A stretch of DNA of 64,000 nucleotides, from NCBI GenBank assembly GCA_015295835.1, contig DVEG01000026.1, positions 186,001-250,000 of the forward strand. Direction: 5' to 3'. The DNA comes from Oscillatoriaceae cyanobacterium M7585_C2015_266. Its GTDB lineage: Bacteria > Cyanobacteriota > Cyanobacteriia > Cyanobacteriales > Oscillatoriaceae. A program made the translations under genes and the position numbers. Shown one piece after another: positions 1 through 8,554 of the stretch. The notes under the pieces are model-generated. The model was not told the DNA's origin. It saw only the letters and a list, made by a program, of their open reading frames with translations, and did not search any database. Within the stretch, counting starts at the first letter, position 1. Each line of letters starts with the position of its first letter.

Positions 1-781
1 CCTGCCAGCTAAAACTTCCAAAAGTGCCGCTATTATTGTATTCTGTTGCTAAAATAGCCAAAGTACCTAAAATTAATAATGTTATACTTGTAGTTGTTAC
101 TATCTTAAAATTTAGAGAAAAAACAATACAAGCAGACTTTTTTGAAAAGCGGCACTGTAGCCACAAGTAAATTTCCATAATTACCTTATAGCCAATGCCG
201 CCAAATATAATTAAAAAAGTTACAGTAAAGTTGACGATTGGCGAACGAGCGTAGCGAATTAAGCTATCGGGAAACAAACTAAATCCGGCATTATTAAAAG
301 AACTCACGCTGTGAAAAATTGCCGACCATACTCCTTCTCGAAAGCCCAAATCCGGAACGAAACGCAACATCAACAGAAAGACGCCGCTGATTTCAAAAAA
401 AAGCGTCATACCTATAATTGACTTAACTAACTCCAACACCCCAGCCATACCGGGTTCATCGAGGGATTGTTGAATAGCGATTTTGTCTCGCAAGCCAAAT
501 TTGCGACCAACTAACAAAAGTAAAAAGGTGGTTACAGTCATGTAGCCCAAACCACCCACTTGAACGAGAAAAAGCAAAACTAACTGTCCAAAAAAGGAAT
601 AATCTTTTCCGACATCGACGACAGACAAACCAGTAACACAAACAGCAGAAGTGGCAGTAAAAAGTGCCGTAATAGGATCGCTCCATGAGCCATTACTCAT
701 GGAAAATGGCAACATTAATAGGAAAGTACCTAAAGCGATTATAGCCAAAAATCCCAGACAAATGTATCTAGAAACAGTCAT
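1..781 (-). CDS. ktrB: KtrB/TrkH-family potassium transporter subunit, 3' part beyond window
   Basis: This is the N-terminal 260 residues of a membrane potassium channel-like subunit; the rest lies off the left edge. The minus-strand reading starts at an ATG at 781 with an in-frame stop just upstream (785-787). Two of the four pore-loop repeats of the family are visible: TSAVCVTGLSV at about residues 44-54 and FHSVSSFNNAGF at about 156-167, both carrying the glycine of the selectivity filter and flanked by hydrophobic helices. In the family this subunit forms the K+ (often Na+-dependent) pore and works with a cytoplasmic KtrA/TrkA NAD-binding ring, which would be expected nearby outside the window. 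KtrB is favoured over TrkG/H because the protein starts directly before the first repeat, without extra N-terminal helices. Confidence 0.88.
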   Translation of the reverse strand, partial: MTVSRYICLGFLAIIALGTFLLMLPFSMSNGSWSDPITALFTATSAVCVTGLSVVDVGKDYSFFGQLVLLFLVQVGGLGYMTVTTFLLLLVGRKFGLRDKIAIQQSLDEPGMAGVLELVKSIIGMTLFFEISGVFLLMLRFVPDLGFREGVWSAIFHSVSSFNNAGFSLFPDSLIRYARSPIVNFTVTFLIIFGGIGYKVIMEIYLWLQCRFSKKSACIVFSLNFKIVTTTSITLLILGTLAILATEYNNSGTFGSFSWQ

Positions 782-828
782 GGATTATTTAGAAAAAATT
801 TCCAATAAAAATGGAACAGTAAAAGTGG

Positions 829-1464
829 TTAATTATAATTATTTTCTGCATTCCAAGCTGCTTGGAAAAAGTCTAGTTCGCACTGCATAGCATAGCGATA
901 GGTGGAATGCGCAGCTTCTGCCGCCTTAGTGTAACAGTCAAGCAAACTTTCCAATTGTTGCGCCAAGGGAACGAACTCTGCACTGCTGTATGTGCGAATC
1001 CAGTCTGCATATAGGTGTTCTGGAATCCCATTTTTGGCCAATTCTTGGCCTAAATAAGCATACAATCTCATGCAGGGAGCCATTGCTGCTGCCGTCAAGC
1101 CGACATCATAACTCCAAGCTGTAGCCAGCAAGAAGTCGGTATAGCGTCGCGTTGCCGGATTTGGGGAAACGACGCGCAAGTCAACTCCCCATTGGGCTGC
1201 ATAGCTCTGATGCAGTTTTAATTCTGCCAAGACGCCGTTGGCGAGGGAGTGGAAAACGATAAATCCTTCCCAGTCGGGTGCTTTAGCAGCAGCGATACTA
1301 TAGGCGCGGGCAAAGGCTTGGAGAAAAAAGGTATCTTGCCCGACATAATAGGCAAATAGGCTTTTAGGCAGAGTGCCTGTGGCGATTCCTTGTACGAAAG
1401 GATGTTTTAAACAAGCGCTTGCAATATCTTGATTAGCTTGCCACAAATCCCTCGATAGTGTCAT
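829..1464 (-). CDS. tenA: TenA family aminopyrimidine aminohydrolase (thiaminase II)
   Basis: A 211-residue all-helical TenA protein of normal family length. TenA hydrolyses aminopyrimidine products of thiamin breakdown so that the pyrimidine can be reused for thiamin synthesis. Visible family landmarks are YVGQD with the substrate-binding Asp at 44, the catalytic Cys at 131 in MAPCMRLYAYLG, and the C-terminal Glu at 196 in CELDFFQAAW. It lies just downstream of the ktrB start in the same direction, with no evident functional link. The region upstream was checked for a thiamin pyrophosphate riboswitch core and none was seen, so control by thiamin is not apparent. Assignment to the family is firm; the exact substrate is inferred. 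Confidence 0.9.
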   Translation of the reverse strand: MTLSRDLWQANQDIASACLKHPFVQGIATGTLPKSLFAYYVGQDTFFLQAFARAYSIAAAKAPDWEGFIVFHSLANGVLAELKLHQSYAAQWGVDLRVVSPNPATRRYTDFLLATAWSYDVGLTAAAMAPCMRLYAYLGQELAKNGIPEHLYADWIRTYSSAEFVPLAQQLESLLDCYTKAAEAAHSTYRYAMQCELDFFQAAWNAENNYN

Positions 1465-1848
1465 ATCGATATCTTAAATTTGAAATAATTTATCAGCGAA
1501 TTCAGAAATTTTACCAGAGATGCGCGCCAGCCCATCCCTTTAAGGGATAGATAGATTTTAGTGCTTTATTTGCTACAATTAACAAGTGGGCGTCAAGGAA
1601 TGCTGGCCACCTTCAAGCTGTCCTTTTTTTTGTTTTTGGGATTGATGCGGCGCGGCTACTGCAGTTGTTTGAGGCTTACTGTGGTGAGAGAGGGGGTAGA
1701 AATAAAGAAACAAGGGGAAAATTGACTTGAAAAACAAAAGAAAAAATGTTAGAAGATTATTTTTGGAAAAAGAAAAGAGCGAGCGCCTGCAGTCTGTAAG
1801 AAAGCGCCGCCTAACCTGCTTGCTAAGGAAAGAAATCAAACAATAGAC
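1465..1848. promoter_or_regulatory. Divergent intergenic region with a 15-base palindrome
   Basis: This spacer separates tenA (minus) from the DUF5895-like gene (plus) and must hold both promoters. At 1534-1548 is a palindrome, ATCCCTT-T-AAGGGAT, about 70 bases upstream of tenA, which could be an operator. A GCGAGCGC octamer sits at 1779-1786. No clear riboswitch, tRNA or terminator was seen. Confidence 0.35.
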
Positions 1849-2727
1849 ATGAAAAAAACTGAAATTTTTGATTTCGACGATGAAAAATTCAAAGCACCGC
1901 CTGCGAATACCCTTCCTTGGTGTCAAATGATCAACCCCCAATTCAGCCTTGATGGTATCAAGCCTTACGGATTAGCGATCAAACTAAATCAAGCTCAGGC
2001 GGCAGGCTTCAAGCCCGATGAAAATTGGCAGCAAATCGAACACGAATTCAGTAATGGCAATGTCGCAACCCTGTTTATCAGCAGCCGTCCTCGCTTAGTG
2101 ATTGTGCGGCGTGGTCCAATCTGTATCAAAGATCGAGAAACTGGCGACAACCTAGGGCGTTTGATGGATCACTACGGTGTTTTCAAAGCCGCGCGCCTCA
2201 AATTCAAAACCTTCACCCGGTACCTAATTTTCTTCGTTGGATATGACAAAAAATTTCTCCACTCTATTCCTTTGCGCTTGACGCTAAGCGGTGCTGCCGG
2301 TGTTAGTTTTGCTATAGCTTATCGCCATTCCAAAATGGGAGAAGCGACATCAGGTTTCACTGTAGATCTTGAAAAAGCCTATGCCGAATACCGTAATCAA
2401 CCCTGTGTAACCAAAGGACCTCTTTTTCACGCCCACGGTATTTTTTGCCCGATTTTCGAGGCTGTAAAAAAAGTAATAGGGTCAAATACCGTTTGGATAT
2501 GCGAGACCACTGGATACGAACGTCCGAGTTTTAAAAACGTCACTAATTATCTGATTCCGTCCAATTCTGATGAGTCGTTTCTGCTTGAAAAAATATTTGA
2601 AGAATACAAAGATTTTTGTCAAGAAATCCCCAAGGCGGAATTGGTCAATTTTGATAACAAGCAGGGAATTTCTAATGATTACAATTACCACGATGAATAT
2701 GATTATCAGAACGAGCCTCCTTATTAA
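1849..2727 (+). CDS. Conserved cyanobacterial protein, DUF5895-like
   Basis: A 292-residue soluble protein with no signal peptide or membrane helix. It begins with MKKTEIFDFDDEKFKAPPAN and contains LPWCQMINPQ (about residues 23-32). This pattern, together with the internal RLVIVRRGP stretch, I associate with a cyanobacterial family named DUF5895. No enzymatic motif is apparent. The last 30 residues are acidic and rich in Tyr, Asn and Asp (NYHDEYDYQNEPPY), probably disordered. The start at 1849 is preceded by a purine-rich AAGGAAAG some 15 bases upstream, so the ribosome binding site is weak. It stands alone between divergent tenA and convergent mobA. Function unknown; the family name is given from memory and is uncertain. 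Confidence 0.6.
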   Translation: MKKTEIFDFDDEKFKAPPANTLPWCQMINPQFSLDGIKPYGLAIKLNQAQAAGFKPDENWQQIEHEFSNGNVATLFISSRPRLVIVRRGPICIKDRETGDNLGRLMDHYGVFKAARLKFKTFTRYLIFFVGYDKKFLHSIPLRLTLSGAAGVSFAIAYRHSKMGEATSGFTVDLEKAYAEYRNQPCVTKGPLFHAHGIFCPIFEAVKKVIGSNTVWICETTGYERPSFKNVTNYLIPSNSDESFLLEKIFEEYKDFCQEIPKAELVNFDNKQGISNDYNYHDEYDYQNEPPY

Positions 2728-2769
2728 GTCATTTGCTTAACAACCAGATTTTTTAAAGAAACCGGGTTT

Positions 2770-3384
2770 TTATAAATCTTCTGGTGTATTGCAATTGTGC
2801 AACATTTGCGCTTCTTTGGTGCCAACTGACAGGGGCTTAACTGGAAGGCGAGCGAGCCAGTGCTGTAGGGAGCGACCCCCTTGGGCGATAAAATCCTGCA
2901 AATCTTCCTGTGCCCTTGTTCGATAGAAACCGCACAAAGGTTCCCATCCAAAAGAGTGTAGGGGTACTACTGCCAAAATTTCTTCAGAAACTTCACTTAA
3001 CTGCTGCACCCAACCCTTGAGAATATCAACCTGCAATAAAGGCATATCGCACGCCAACAATAAAACCCACTCTGCGGAAATTGCCGCCAATCCTTGCGCC
3101 AGAGCGACAAGTGGTCCTTGGTGGGGCTGAGTTTCCAGCAGCCAGAAACACTTTTGCTTAACAATTCCCTGATAGCGCTCAACCCAGGGCGTAAGAATAT
3201 AAACCACTGCTCCACATTCTACTGCCACGTTACAGACTCGCTGCAGCATAGGTATTCCTTCCCAAACAATCAATGCTTTATCCTTTCCCATGCGCGAACT
3301 TTTTCCGCCGGCGAGAATAAGTGCCGCGAGAGGAACTCTAGAATGTGCTGTGTGGAGTGTAGAATGTGAGAACGAATTCAGCAT
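2770..3384 (-). CDS. mobA: Molybdenum cofactor guanylyltransferase MobA
   Basis: Transfers GMP from GTP to molybdopterin to make the bis-MGD cofactor used by enzymes such as nitrate reductase. The nucleotide-binding signature LILAGGKSSRMGKDKAL sits at the N terminus, followed by the LLLACDMPLL Mg-binding segment, both typical of MobA. The reading frame is open to a TTG at 3402, but the first ATG is at 3384, giving 204 residues, close to the normal length; the exact start is uncertain because neither has a strong ribosome binding site. It follows the TrpD2-like gene almost without a gap, and ntcB lies upstream in the same direction, which places it in a nitrate-assimilation setting where molybdenum cofactor is needed. 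Confidence 0.88.
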   Translation of the reverse strand: MLNSFSHSTLHTAHSRVPLAALILAGGKSSRMGKDKALIVWEGIPMLQRVCNVAVECGAVVYILTPWVERYQGIVKQKCFWLLETQPHQGPLVALAQGLAAISAEWVLLLACDMPLLQVDILKGWVQQLSEVSEEILAVVPLHSFGWEPLCGFYRTRAQEDLQDFIAQGGRSLQHWLARLPVKPLSVGTKEAQMLHNCNTPEDL

Positions 3385-3403
3385 TTCCGGATGAATACAC
3401 AAG

Positions 3404-4456
3404 CTATTTTAGCGCCCCATTAATTTCCTGCAATTTTGCAGCAGCCTCACCGCCAGAGAGTAAAGCTTCAGCTTTGGCAAATCCTGCTTTCAAGTCTGTG
3501 CATACGCCGCAGCGCCAGAGATAAAAGCCGCCATTCCAGATAGCAGATTTCATCAATTCCGAGGGTTTGCCTTGCAATACGCTGTGTATTTGTTCTACAA
3601 GTTCGGGGGTGGAAGAGAGGGGAACGTCATTTCCTTGGAAGCCGTAGTCGTGGGCGGGCAATAAGAGGCGCTGGAAGTGAGGTTTTCCATCGCTATCCAA
3701 AGAGCAAGTGCCGATAATAGCGGTGCGAGCGCGCGGTAAGTCGCAACTGCCTTCTAATCCTTTGACGGTAGTGAAGTGGCGGGTGCCTCGGAGTGCGTGG
3801 GCTTCTCGGAAAAAGTTTTCTGTGGGGGGATGCACGAAGCCAGAAAAGATGTGAGCGTCGCCAGAGTAAGGACTCCATATTAATTCTAAAGTTGCCAGAG
3901 GGGGGCGTTTGCCGATTTGGGAGCGGTAGGGAACGATTTTATGGGCGAGGGGAAAGTGTGTGGGCAGGTAGACGAATCCTACTAGAGTTTTCTCAAATAC
4001 TTGCTGGCACTGTTTTAGGGAAAGGCGATGCCAGTTGACGCCCAAACCCTGCCAGATTTCTATTAGGGGTGTGCCTTCTTTGGTGGGCATGCGCTCGCCT
4101 CCGTGCTGCACTACGGCAATGCCTGCTGCTGCTAGAATCAGTGCCGTTAGTGGTGTGATTGGTGCATATCGCGAGTGTCCATCGTAGGGGCAGCCTAAAA
4201 CTGCAACTGGTTGCGAGGGTGCGAGCGCTTGTAATTTCGGTCCTAATTTATCGTAAGCATCTAACATTCCTGCCAATTCTTCGCCAGTTAGCCGCTTGAT
4301 GCGGTGAGCGATTAGAAACGCTCCTATCTGTGCCGGTGTTGCTTCCTGCTGCAATATCATCCGGATAGCTGCTTCTGCTTCAGCGCGGGTTAAATTTTCG
4401 CTTGTGTGCTTACCGCTGCCGATTTTACGCAGCAATTCCCTGAATGCATCGCTCAT
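3404..4456 (-). CDS. Anthranilate phosphoribosyltransferase-like protein (TrpD2/YbiB type)
   Basis: A 350-residue member of the glycosyltransferase family 3/TrpD fold. The helical N-terminal domain (TRAEAEAAIRMILQQEATPAQIGAFLIAHRIK, split here by the usual spacing of TrpD) is normal. The glycine-rich PRPP-binding motif GTGGD of true TrpD is replaced by LGCPYDGHSRYAP at about residues 87-99, and the KHGNR..SS.SGSAD segment reads QHGGERMPTKEGTP (117-130). It is therefore unlikely to make phosphoribosyl-anthranilate; TrpD2/YbiB homologues in other bacteria bind nucleic acid. It lies between ntcB (20 bases upstream) and mobA, all on one strand, an arrangement I recall from nitrate-assimilation clusters of cyanobacteria. 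Function unresolved. Confidence 0.75.
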   Translation of the reverse strand: MSDAFRELLRKIGSGKHTSENLTRAEAEAAIRMILQQEATPAQIGAFLIAHRIKRLTGEELAGMLDAYDKLGPKLQALAPSQPVAVLGCPYDGHSRYAPITPLTALILAAAGIAVVQHGGERMPTKEGTPLIEIWQGLGVNWHRLSLKQCQQVFEKTLVGFVYLPTHFPLAHKIVPYRSQIGKRPPLATLELIWSPYSGDAHIFSGFVHPPTENFFREAHALRGTRHFTTVKGLEGSCDLPRARTAIIGTCSLDSDGKPHFQRLLLPAHDYGFQGNDVPLSSTPELVEQIHSVLQGKPSELMKSAIWNGGFYLWRCGVCTDLKAGFAKAEALLSGGEAAAKLQEINGALK

Positions 4457-4476
4457 AATTACCGACTTTAATTACT

Positions 4477-5457
4477 TTAACTAAAGGTATGACGCCCCTT
4501 GAGTGTGAAGGTATTGCAGAGTTTTTTTCTAGTTAATTCTGCAAACTGTACAGGCACTAATTTCCTGGCAATTTCGTAAAAGTGTTTAATCGGAGGAAGC
4601 AGTAGGCGATCGCGGGTTGTCACCAATACCACTTGACGAGTCAGGGGAGGTTCCGAAAATCCCGAGCCGGTTGCAAGGGGGCGAATGGCTAGACTTGGAT
4701 CATTACTTGCTTCCACCAGTGCTAACTGTGGTAGCAAGGCAATTTGTTCTCCCTGGCGCACCACCCCGCGAAAGGCATCGAGGGTATTCAGCTCTAAAGC
4801 CACTTTTAGCTTTATGCCCCGGCGCTCGAATTGTTCTTGCACCAAACGCTGCATTCCATAGCCGTCTTTGAAAACCACTTGCGGATAGCGCCCCAATTCT
4901 GCCCATGGTACTGTTTCGTATTGCGTCAGGGGGTGATTGGCTGCCATGAGGATTTCTAGCGGCTCGTTATAGAGAATTTCTACCACCATTTCTGGGCTTG
5001 CGGTTAAGAAGCGATTGTTCATCACTAGCGCTATGTCTACTAGCCCATCTTTGAGTACTTTCAAGGCGCGATCGCTTCCCAGAGATGTCACCCGCAACTG
5101 TACTTCTGGATAATTCTGTACAAATTTTTGCAGTACTGGCGGTAAACAATAGGCGCATACTGAGTGAATTGCTGCCACACACAATTCTGGTTGTTTCCCG
5201 GCAAGTAAGTCTGCTAATTCCTGCTGTGCTATTTGCCACTCCTGATAGATTTTGCGGGCGTGGGGGAAGAATCGCTCTCCCCCTATGGTCAATTTTGCCT
5301 GCGCTGAGCGGTGGAATAAAGGTAAACCTAAGGCGGTTTCCAGCCCCTGGATTTGTCGGCTGATGGTTGATTGAGTAACTCCACATTTTCGTGCCGCTTG
5401 CTGAAAACTGCCGGTTTCGGCGACTGCTAGAAATGCTTGCAATTGCTCTAGCCGCAT
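4477..5457 (-). CDS. ntcB: LysR-type nitrogen assimilation regulator NtcB
   Basis: A 326-residue LysR-family transcriptional regulator. The winged helix-turn-helix is at residues 1-60 (AFLAVAETGSFQQAARKC, then GVTQSTISRQIQGLE), followed by a periplasmic-binding-protein-like effector domain to about residue 300. The N-terminal sequence closely matches what I remember of NtcB, the activator of the nirA/nrt/narB nitrate operon in cyanobacteria, which responds to nitrite. It is followed by the TrpD2-like gene and mobA on the same strand; mobA supports a nitrate-reductase-related role. The structural nitrate genes are not in the window. Other LysR proteins such as CmpR/RbcR are less likely because they differ in the first helix. 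Confidence 0.78.
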   Translation of the reverse strand: MRLEQLQAFLAVAETGSFQQAARKCGVTQSTISRQIQGLETALGLPLFHRSAQAKLTIGGERFFPHARKIYQEWQIAQQELADLLAGKQPELCVAAIHSVCAYCLPPVLQKFVQNYPEVQLRVTSLGSDRALKVLKDGLVDIALVMNNRFLTASPEMVVEILYNEPLEILMAANHPLTQYETVPWAELGRYPQVVFKDGYGMQRLVQEQFERRGIKLKVALELNTLDAFRGVVRQGEQIALLPQLALVEASNDPSLAIRPLATGSGFSEPPLTRQVVLVTTRDRLLLPPIKHFYEIARKLVPVQFAELTRKKLCNTFTLKGRHTFS

Positions 5458-5554
5458 GGTGGTTTATTTTGGCTTATTGGCATTTTTTATATTAGCTGCT
5501 CCAGGGCTGCATTTTAGTATTACTTGATACAGTCATTTACTTGGGGTGGGTAAA

Positions 5555-6415
5555 CTAAGCATTGGGCTTTTTATTTTTTATCTGTATCAATTGATAAGAA
5601 TTGTAGAGATTGTGGTAAAGTATATAAAACATCGGACCTAGGGCAACTATTGGATTGAGGAGAGAAAGAGAAAGCCAGACAGTAAACATAGTATTTTTTT
5701 GTCCGAGGGATTGGCTTGCTTCCTGCGCGAATTCTTTACCGCCGATAAATCTACCTACCTGGAAGTTTACTGCGCATATAATTAAGGATATGATAGCGAT
5801 CGCAGTAATCATCCCAAGTGATGCATTTGATTCTTCTAAAATAAAATGTGTTGCTTTTGCACTAGCTATAAATAGTATGAGAATCCAAGTATAAAAGCCA
5901 ATTTTTTTTATTTTTATTAAGTAACAAAATAAATCAAAAGATATAATTTTGAGTAAGCGAGATAAAACAAGCGGGGTAAAAAATAAAAATAAAATAGAGA
6001 AAAATAATTTTTGAGTAGAGATGAGATGGCCGGGATGAATAAAGGGTATAATAAAAGGAAGGATGGTGGCTACAATACTATTAGTAAGAATTACTGAAAT
6101 AACGTAATCGACATTTCCCTTTAAAAAACTGATAATTGCGGGGGCTGAGATAGCAGTAGGGCTGATGGCTGTGATAAAAGAGACAAAAGCTAACTCTGAG
6201 TTGAAAGTAGATAAAAGAAAGTAGGCGGAAAAAGCAATAGAAAGATTAGCGATCGCTACCCAAATTGTCTGGAAATAAAATTTATCTATTTTAGCGGTTA
6301 AAAAAGCAAAAAAAAGAACGCTCATCAGCAGATATTGAATAAGAAAAGAATAGACGTGAGCTGAGGGAAATAAAATTCCCAAGAGAATGGCAGCGAAAGG
6401 TAAAAAAGATTGCAT
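5555..6415 (-). CDS. Bile acid:sodium symporter (BASS) family membrane protein
   Basis: A 286-residue polytopic membrane protein with eight to ten hydrophobic helices and short loops. The stretch SPTAISAPAIISFLKGNVDYVISVILTNS (shown over residues about 85-113) resembles the conserved crossover region of the BASS/ACR3 superfamily, where a discontinuous helix binds substrate. Members move bile acids, pyruvate, pantothenate or arsenite; nothing here identifies the substrate. It lacks the Cys of ACR3 arsenite carriers at the expected place, so arsenite export is not favoured. It is downstream of ntcB on the opposite side of no obvious operon partner and upstream of a terminator serving the SPFH genes. 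Superfamily assignment is moderately sure, function unknown. Confidence 0.65.
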   Translation of the reverse strand: MQSFLPFAAILLGILFPSAHVYSFLIQYLLMSVLFFAFLTAKIDKFYFQTIWVAIANLSIAFSAYFLLSTFNSELAFVSFITAISPTAISAPAIISFLKGNVDYVISVILTNSIVATILPFIIPFIHPGHLISTQKLFFSILFLFFTPLVLSRLLKIISFDLFCYLIKIKKIGFYTWILILFIASAKATHFILEESNASLGMITAIAIISLIICAVNFQVGRFIGGKEFAQEASQSLGQKNTMFTVWLSLSLLNPIVALGPMFYILYHNLYNSYQLIQIKNKKPNA

Positions 6416-6444
6416 AAATAAAAAAAATAAAAACTGGTAATAAA

Positions 6445-6468
6445 AGCCCCATATTTACATACGGGGCT
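6445..6468 (-). terminator. Rho-independent terminator after the SPFH gene pair
   Basis: On the minus strand AGCCCC (arm at 6463-6468) pairs with GGGGCT (arm at 6445-6450) around a 12-base loop that can itself form three more pairs, and the hairpin is followed by TTTTATTACC. It lies about 120 bases past the stop of the second SPFH gene and before the BASS gene. Confidence 0.65.
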
Positions 6469-6586
6469 GGGACACAGTTAGGAGGGATCTTATCAATTTC
6501 AATTTATCCCTCAAAATACCTTCTCTGCCATTTTCTTAATAACTTCTTAAGAGAGATTTTTGGCATCCATCTAACTGTATCAACTA

Positions 6587-7414
6587 CTACTTTTGTATCG
6601 GCGATTTTGCCGTATCCAGATTGATAAAAGGCAGGGCACCGTTGCCACCCAATACCATCGGAAAATGACCATCCCATTTTTCGATCGCCTGTTTTTGCAA
6701 GATTTCCGGCGTTAGATTTTCTCTGAGAAGTCGCTGCGCTTCTGCCTGCCCCTTAGCGCGGTTAATTTCTGCTTCTGCTTCTTTCATAGCCTTGAGGGCT
6801 ATAAACTCAGCACGTTTAGCATCTTGTTCAGCAATTTGTTTTGCTTCCACCGCCTCGCTAAACCGCTTTGAGAAATGAATATTTACAAGAGAAATATCAT
6901 CCACCGCAACATTATAATTTGCTAGTCGCGACGTCAATAAATCGTCAATACCTGCTTTAACTTCTCCCCGCCTAGTTATAATTTGCTCAGCTGTGTACTG
7001 TGCCATGACGGCTTTCAGCACTTCTTCGATAGCTGGGTTTATAATTCGCTGCACTATTTGCCCTTCATTTCCCACCTGTTGGAAAACTTTGTTAACTTTT
7101 TCCGGAACAATGTGCCAGTTTAAGGCCACGTCTGTATAAACATCTTGTAAATCTTTCGATGCAGCTTCTGCAGGTATTTGGTGTTTTTGCACCCGCACAC
7201 TTAGTCTCTCGACTGTGTTTACTATCGGAATTATAAAGTGCAGCCCTTCATCGAGTACTTTTTCCTGAACCTGCCCGAATTTCATCATCACTCCCCGTTC
7301 GCCTGCGTTAACAATTACAAAGGGCTGAAAGACTATTAGCAGGAGTGCCAAAACTGCTGCGCTCGCTCCTACAATATAACTTATATTTCTCGACTTCACA
7401 ATCTTTTCTCTCAA
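6587..7414 (-). CDS. SPFH/prohibitin-family membrane protein, paralogue 2
   Basis: A 275-residue prohibitin-like protein: one N-terminal membrane anchor (about residues 12-33), an SPFH/Band-7 domain that begins with VNAGERGVMMKFGQVQE, and an Ala/Glu-rich coiled coil (about 190-240, KQIAEQDAKRAEFIALKAMKEAEAE in two parts). Prohibitins form large ring scaffolds in membranes and protect or organise membrane proteins, in cyanobacteria also in thylakoids. The start appears to be TTG at 7414; the ATG five bases upstream (7419) is out of frame and stops at once, and there is no in-frame Met before MMKFG. It is the second of two adjacent paralogues (gap about 34 bases), evidently a tandem duplication and probably co-transcribed. 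Confidence 0.88.
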   Translation of the reverse strand: MREKIVKSRNISYIVGASAAVLALLLIVFQPFVIVNAGERGVMMKFGQVQEKVLDEGLHFIIPIVNTVERLSVRVQKHQIPAEAASKDLQDVYTDVALNWHIVPEKVNKVFQQVGNEGQIVQRIINPAIEEVLKAVMAQYTAEQIITRRGEVKAGIDDLLTSRLANYNVAVDDISLVNIHFSKRFSEAVEAKQIAEQDAKRAEFIALKAMKEAEAEINRAKGQAEAQRLLRENLTPEILQKQAIEKWDGHFPMVLGGNGALPFINLDTAKSPIQK

Positions 7415-7448
7415 CTCATGCTGTAATCATATCTAATTATCTATCTAA

Positions 7449-8276
7449 TTATCGTTTATTTTCTGCTCCCCCTAAATTATTTGCCTCTATATTAATAAAT
7501 GGCAACACCCCATTACCGCCCATCACGATTGGAAAACGACCATCCCATTTTTCGATCGCCTGCTGTTGCAGTAATTCAGACGTTAAAGTTTGGCGCCGCA
7601 ATCGTTGTGCCTCTGCTTGACCTTTAGCACGATTTATTTCTGCCTGAGCATCTTTCTCTGCTTTCAAAGCAATAAAATCAGCCCTTTTTGCTTCCTGCTC
7701 TGCTATTTGTTTGGCTTCAATTGCTTTAGAAAACTCCGGCGAAAATCCCACATTCACTAATGATACGTCATCCAGTATCACTCCATAAGATAATAACCTA
7801 TCTCTCAGTTGATTGTCAATTTCTTGTTTCAGCTCAGTACGCTTTGTAATAATCTCTTCAGCAGTTTTTTTTGCCGTTGCCGCTTTAACAACTTCAGATA
7901 CTGCTGGAGAAATAATCCGGTTGATAATTTCATTTTCATCCCCCACCCTCTGAAATACTTCATTCACTCTTTTTGGCTCGATGTGCCAATTTACTGCTAC
8001 ATCCATATTAACATTTTGCAAATCTTTTGAAGCTGCCTCTGCTTTTACGTCATTCTTTTGTACTCTGACGCTGATTGTTTTTACAGAGGTTACAATTGGT
8101 AATATCGGATGTATGCCTTCATCTAAAATCGTCTCCTGGACTTTTCCGAATTGCATTACTACGCCCCTTTCGCCTGCATTTACTATTACAAAGGGCTTGA
8201 ATATTATCACCCCTACTAATAGTACAAAACCTCCCACAATATAAATGAGAATAGATGTGTTACTGTCTTCTCTCAT
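7449..8276 (-). CDS. SPFH/prohibitin-family membrane protein, paralogue 1
   Basis: Same length (275 residues) and architecture as its downstream neighbour: N-terminal membrane helix (residues 9-28), VNAGERGVVMQFGKVQE opening the SPFH domain, and the KQIAEQEAKRADFIALKAEKD coiled coil. The two proteins agree closely from about residue 30 to the end, including the C-terminal IEKWDGRFPIVMGGNGVLPFIN segment. It begins at a proper ATG at 8276. Being first in the pair it probably carries the promoter, in the 250-base divergent spacer shared with the small gene at 8555. The role is inferred from the family: assembly of a membrane ring or microdomain, perhaps a hetero-oligomer of the two paralogues like the PHB1/PHB2 complex of mitochondria. 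Confidence 0.88.
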   Translation of the reverse strand: MREDSNTSILIYIVGGFVLLVGVIIFKPFVIVNAGERGVVMQFGKVQETILDEGIHPILPIVTSVKTISVRVQKNDVKAEAASKDLQNVNMDVAVNWHIEPKRVNEVFQRVGDENEIINRIISPAVSEVVKAATAKKTAEEIITKRTELKQEIDNQLRDRLLSYGVILDDVSLVNVGFSPEFSKAIEAKQIAEQEAKRADFIALKAEKDAQAEINRAKGQAEAQRLRRQTLTSELLQQQAIEKWDGRFPIVMGGNGVLPFINIEANNLGGAENKR

Positions 8277-8554
8277 GCTATCTTAACCTCACTAATTATA
8301 TTCAAAATTTAAGAAAATTTCTAGATTTGCCGGCCTTGACTTGAGTCTGTCAAACACTAGTTATAAAATTTATAAAACAGATAGTAGCCAAAAACGAATA
8401 TTTTTACAATTTTTTACAAACCAATATTAAAATATTAAGAAAACCTTTTAAATTTTTAGTGGTTTACCCTACTGTTTAAGTAGCATATATACTTAAAAGA
8501 TGTGGCCATTCGGCATTTGAGAATTGTCGCATGCTCAAAAAAGAGGACTTGCAA

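Noticed and set aside
1465-1600. Possible thiamin pyrophosphate riboswitch before tenA
   Set aside because: Neither the CTGAGA core nor the ACCTGA/GGATAATGCC segments were found on the minus strand.
1579-1941. 120-codon minus-strand frame overlapping the DUF5895-like start
   Set aside because: Composition is typical of translated AT-rich spacer (runs of Phe and Leu); no motif, and it overlaps a better gene.
3404-4456. Tryptophan-pathway anthranilate phosphoribosyltransferase
   Set aside because: The glycine-rich PRPP-binding motif is lost and no other trp gene is present.
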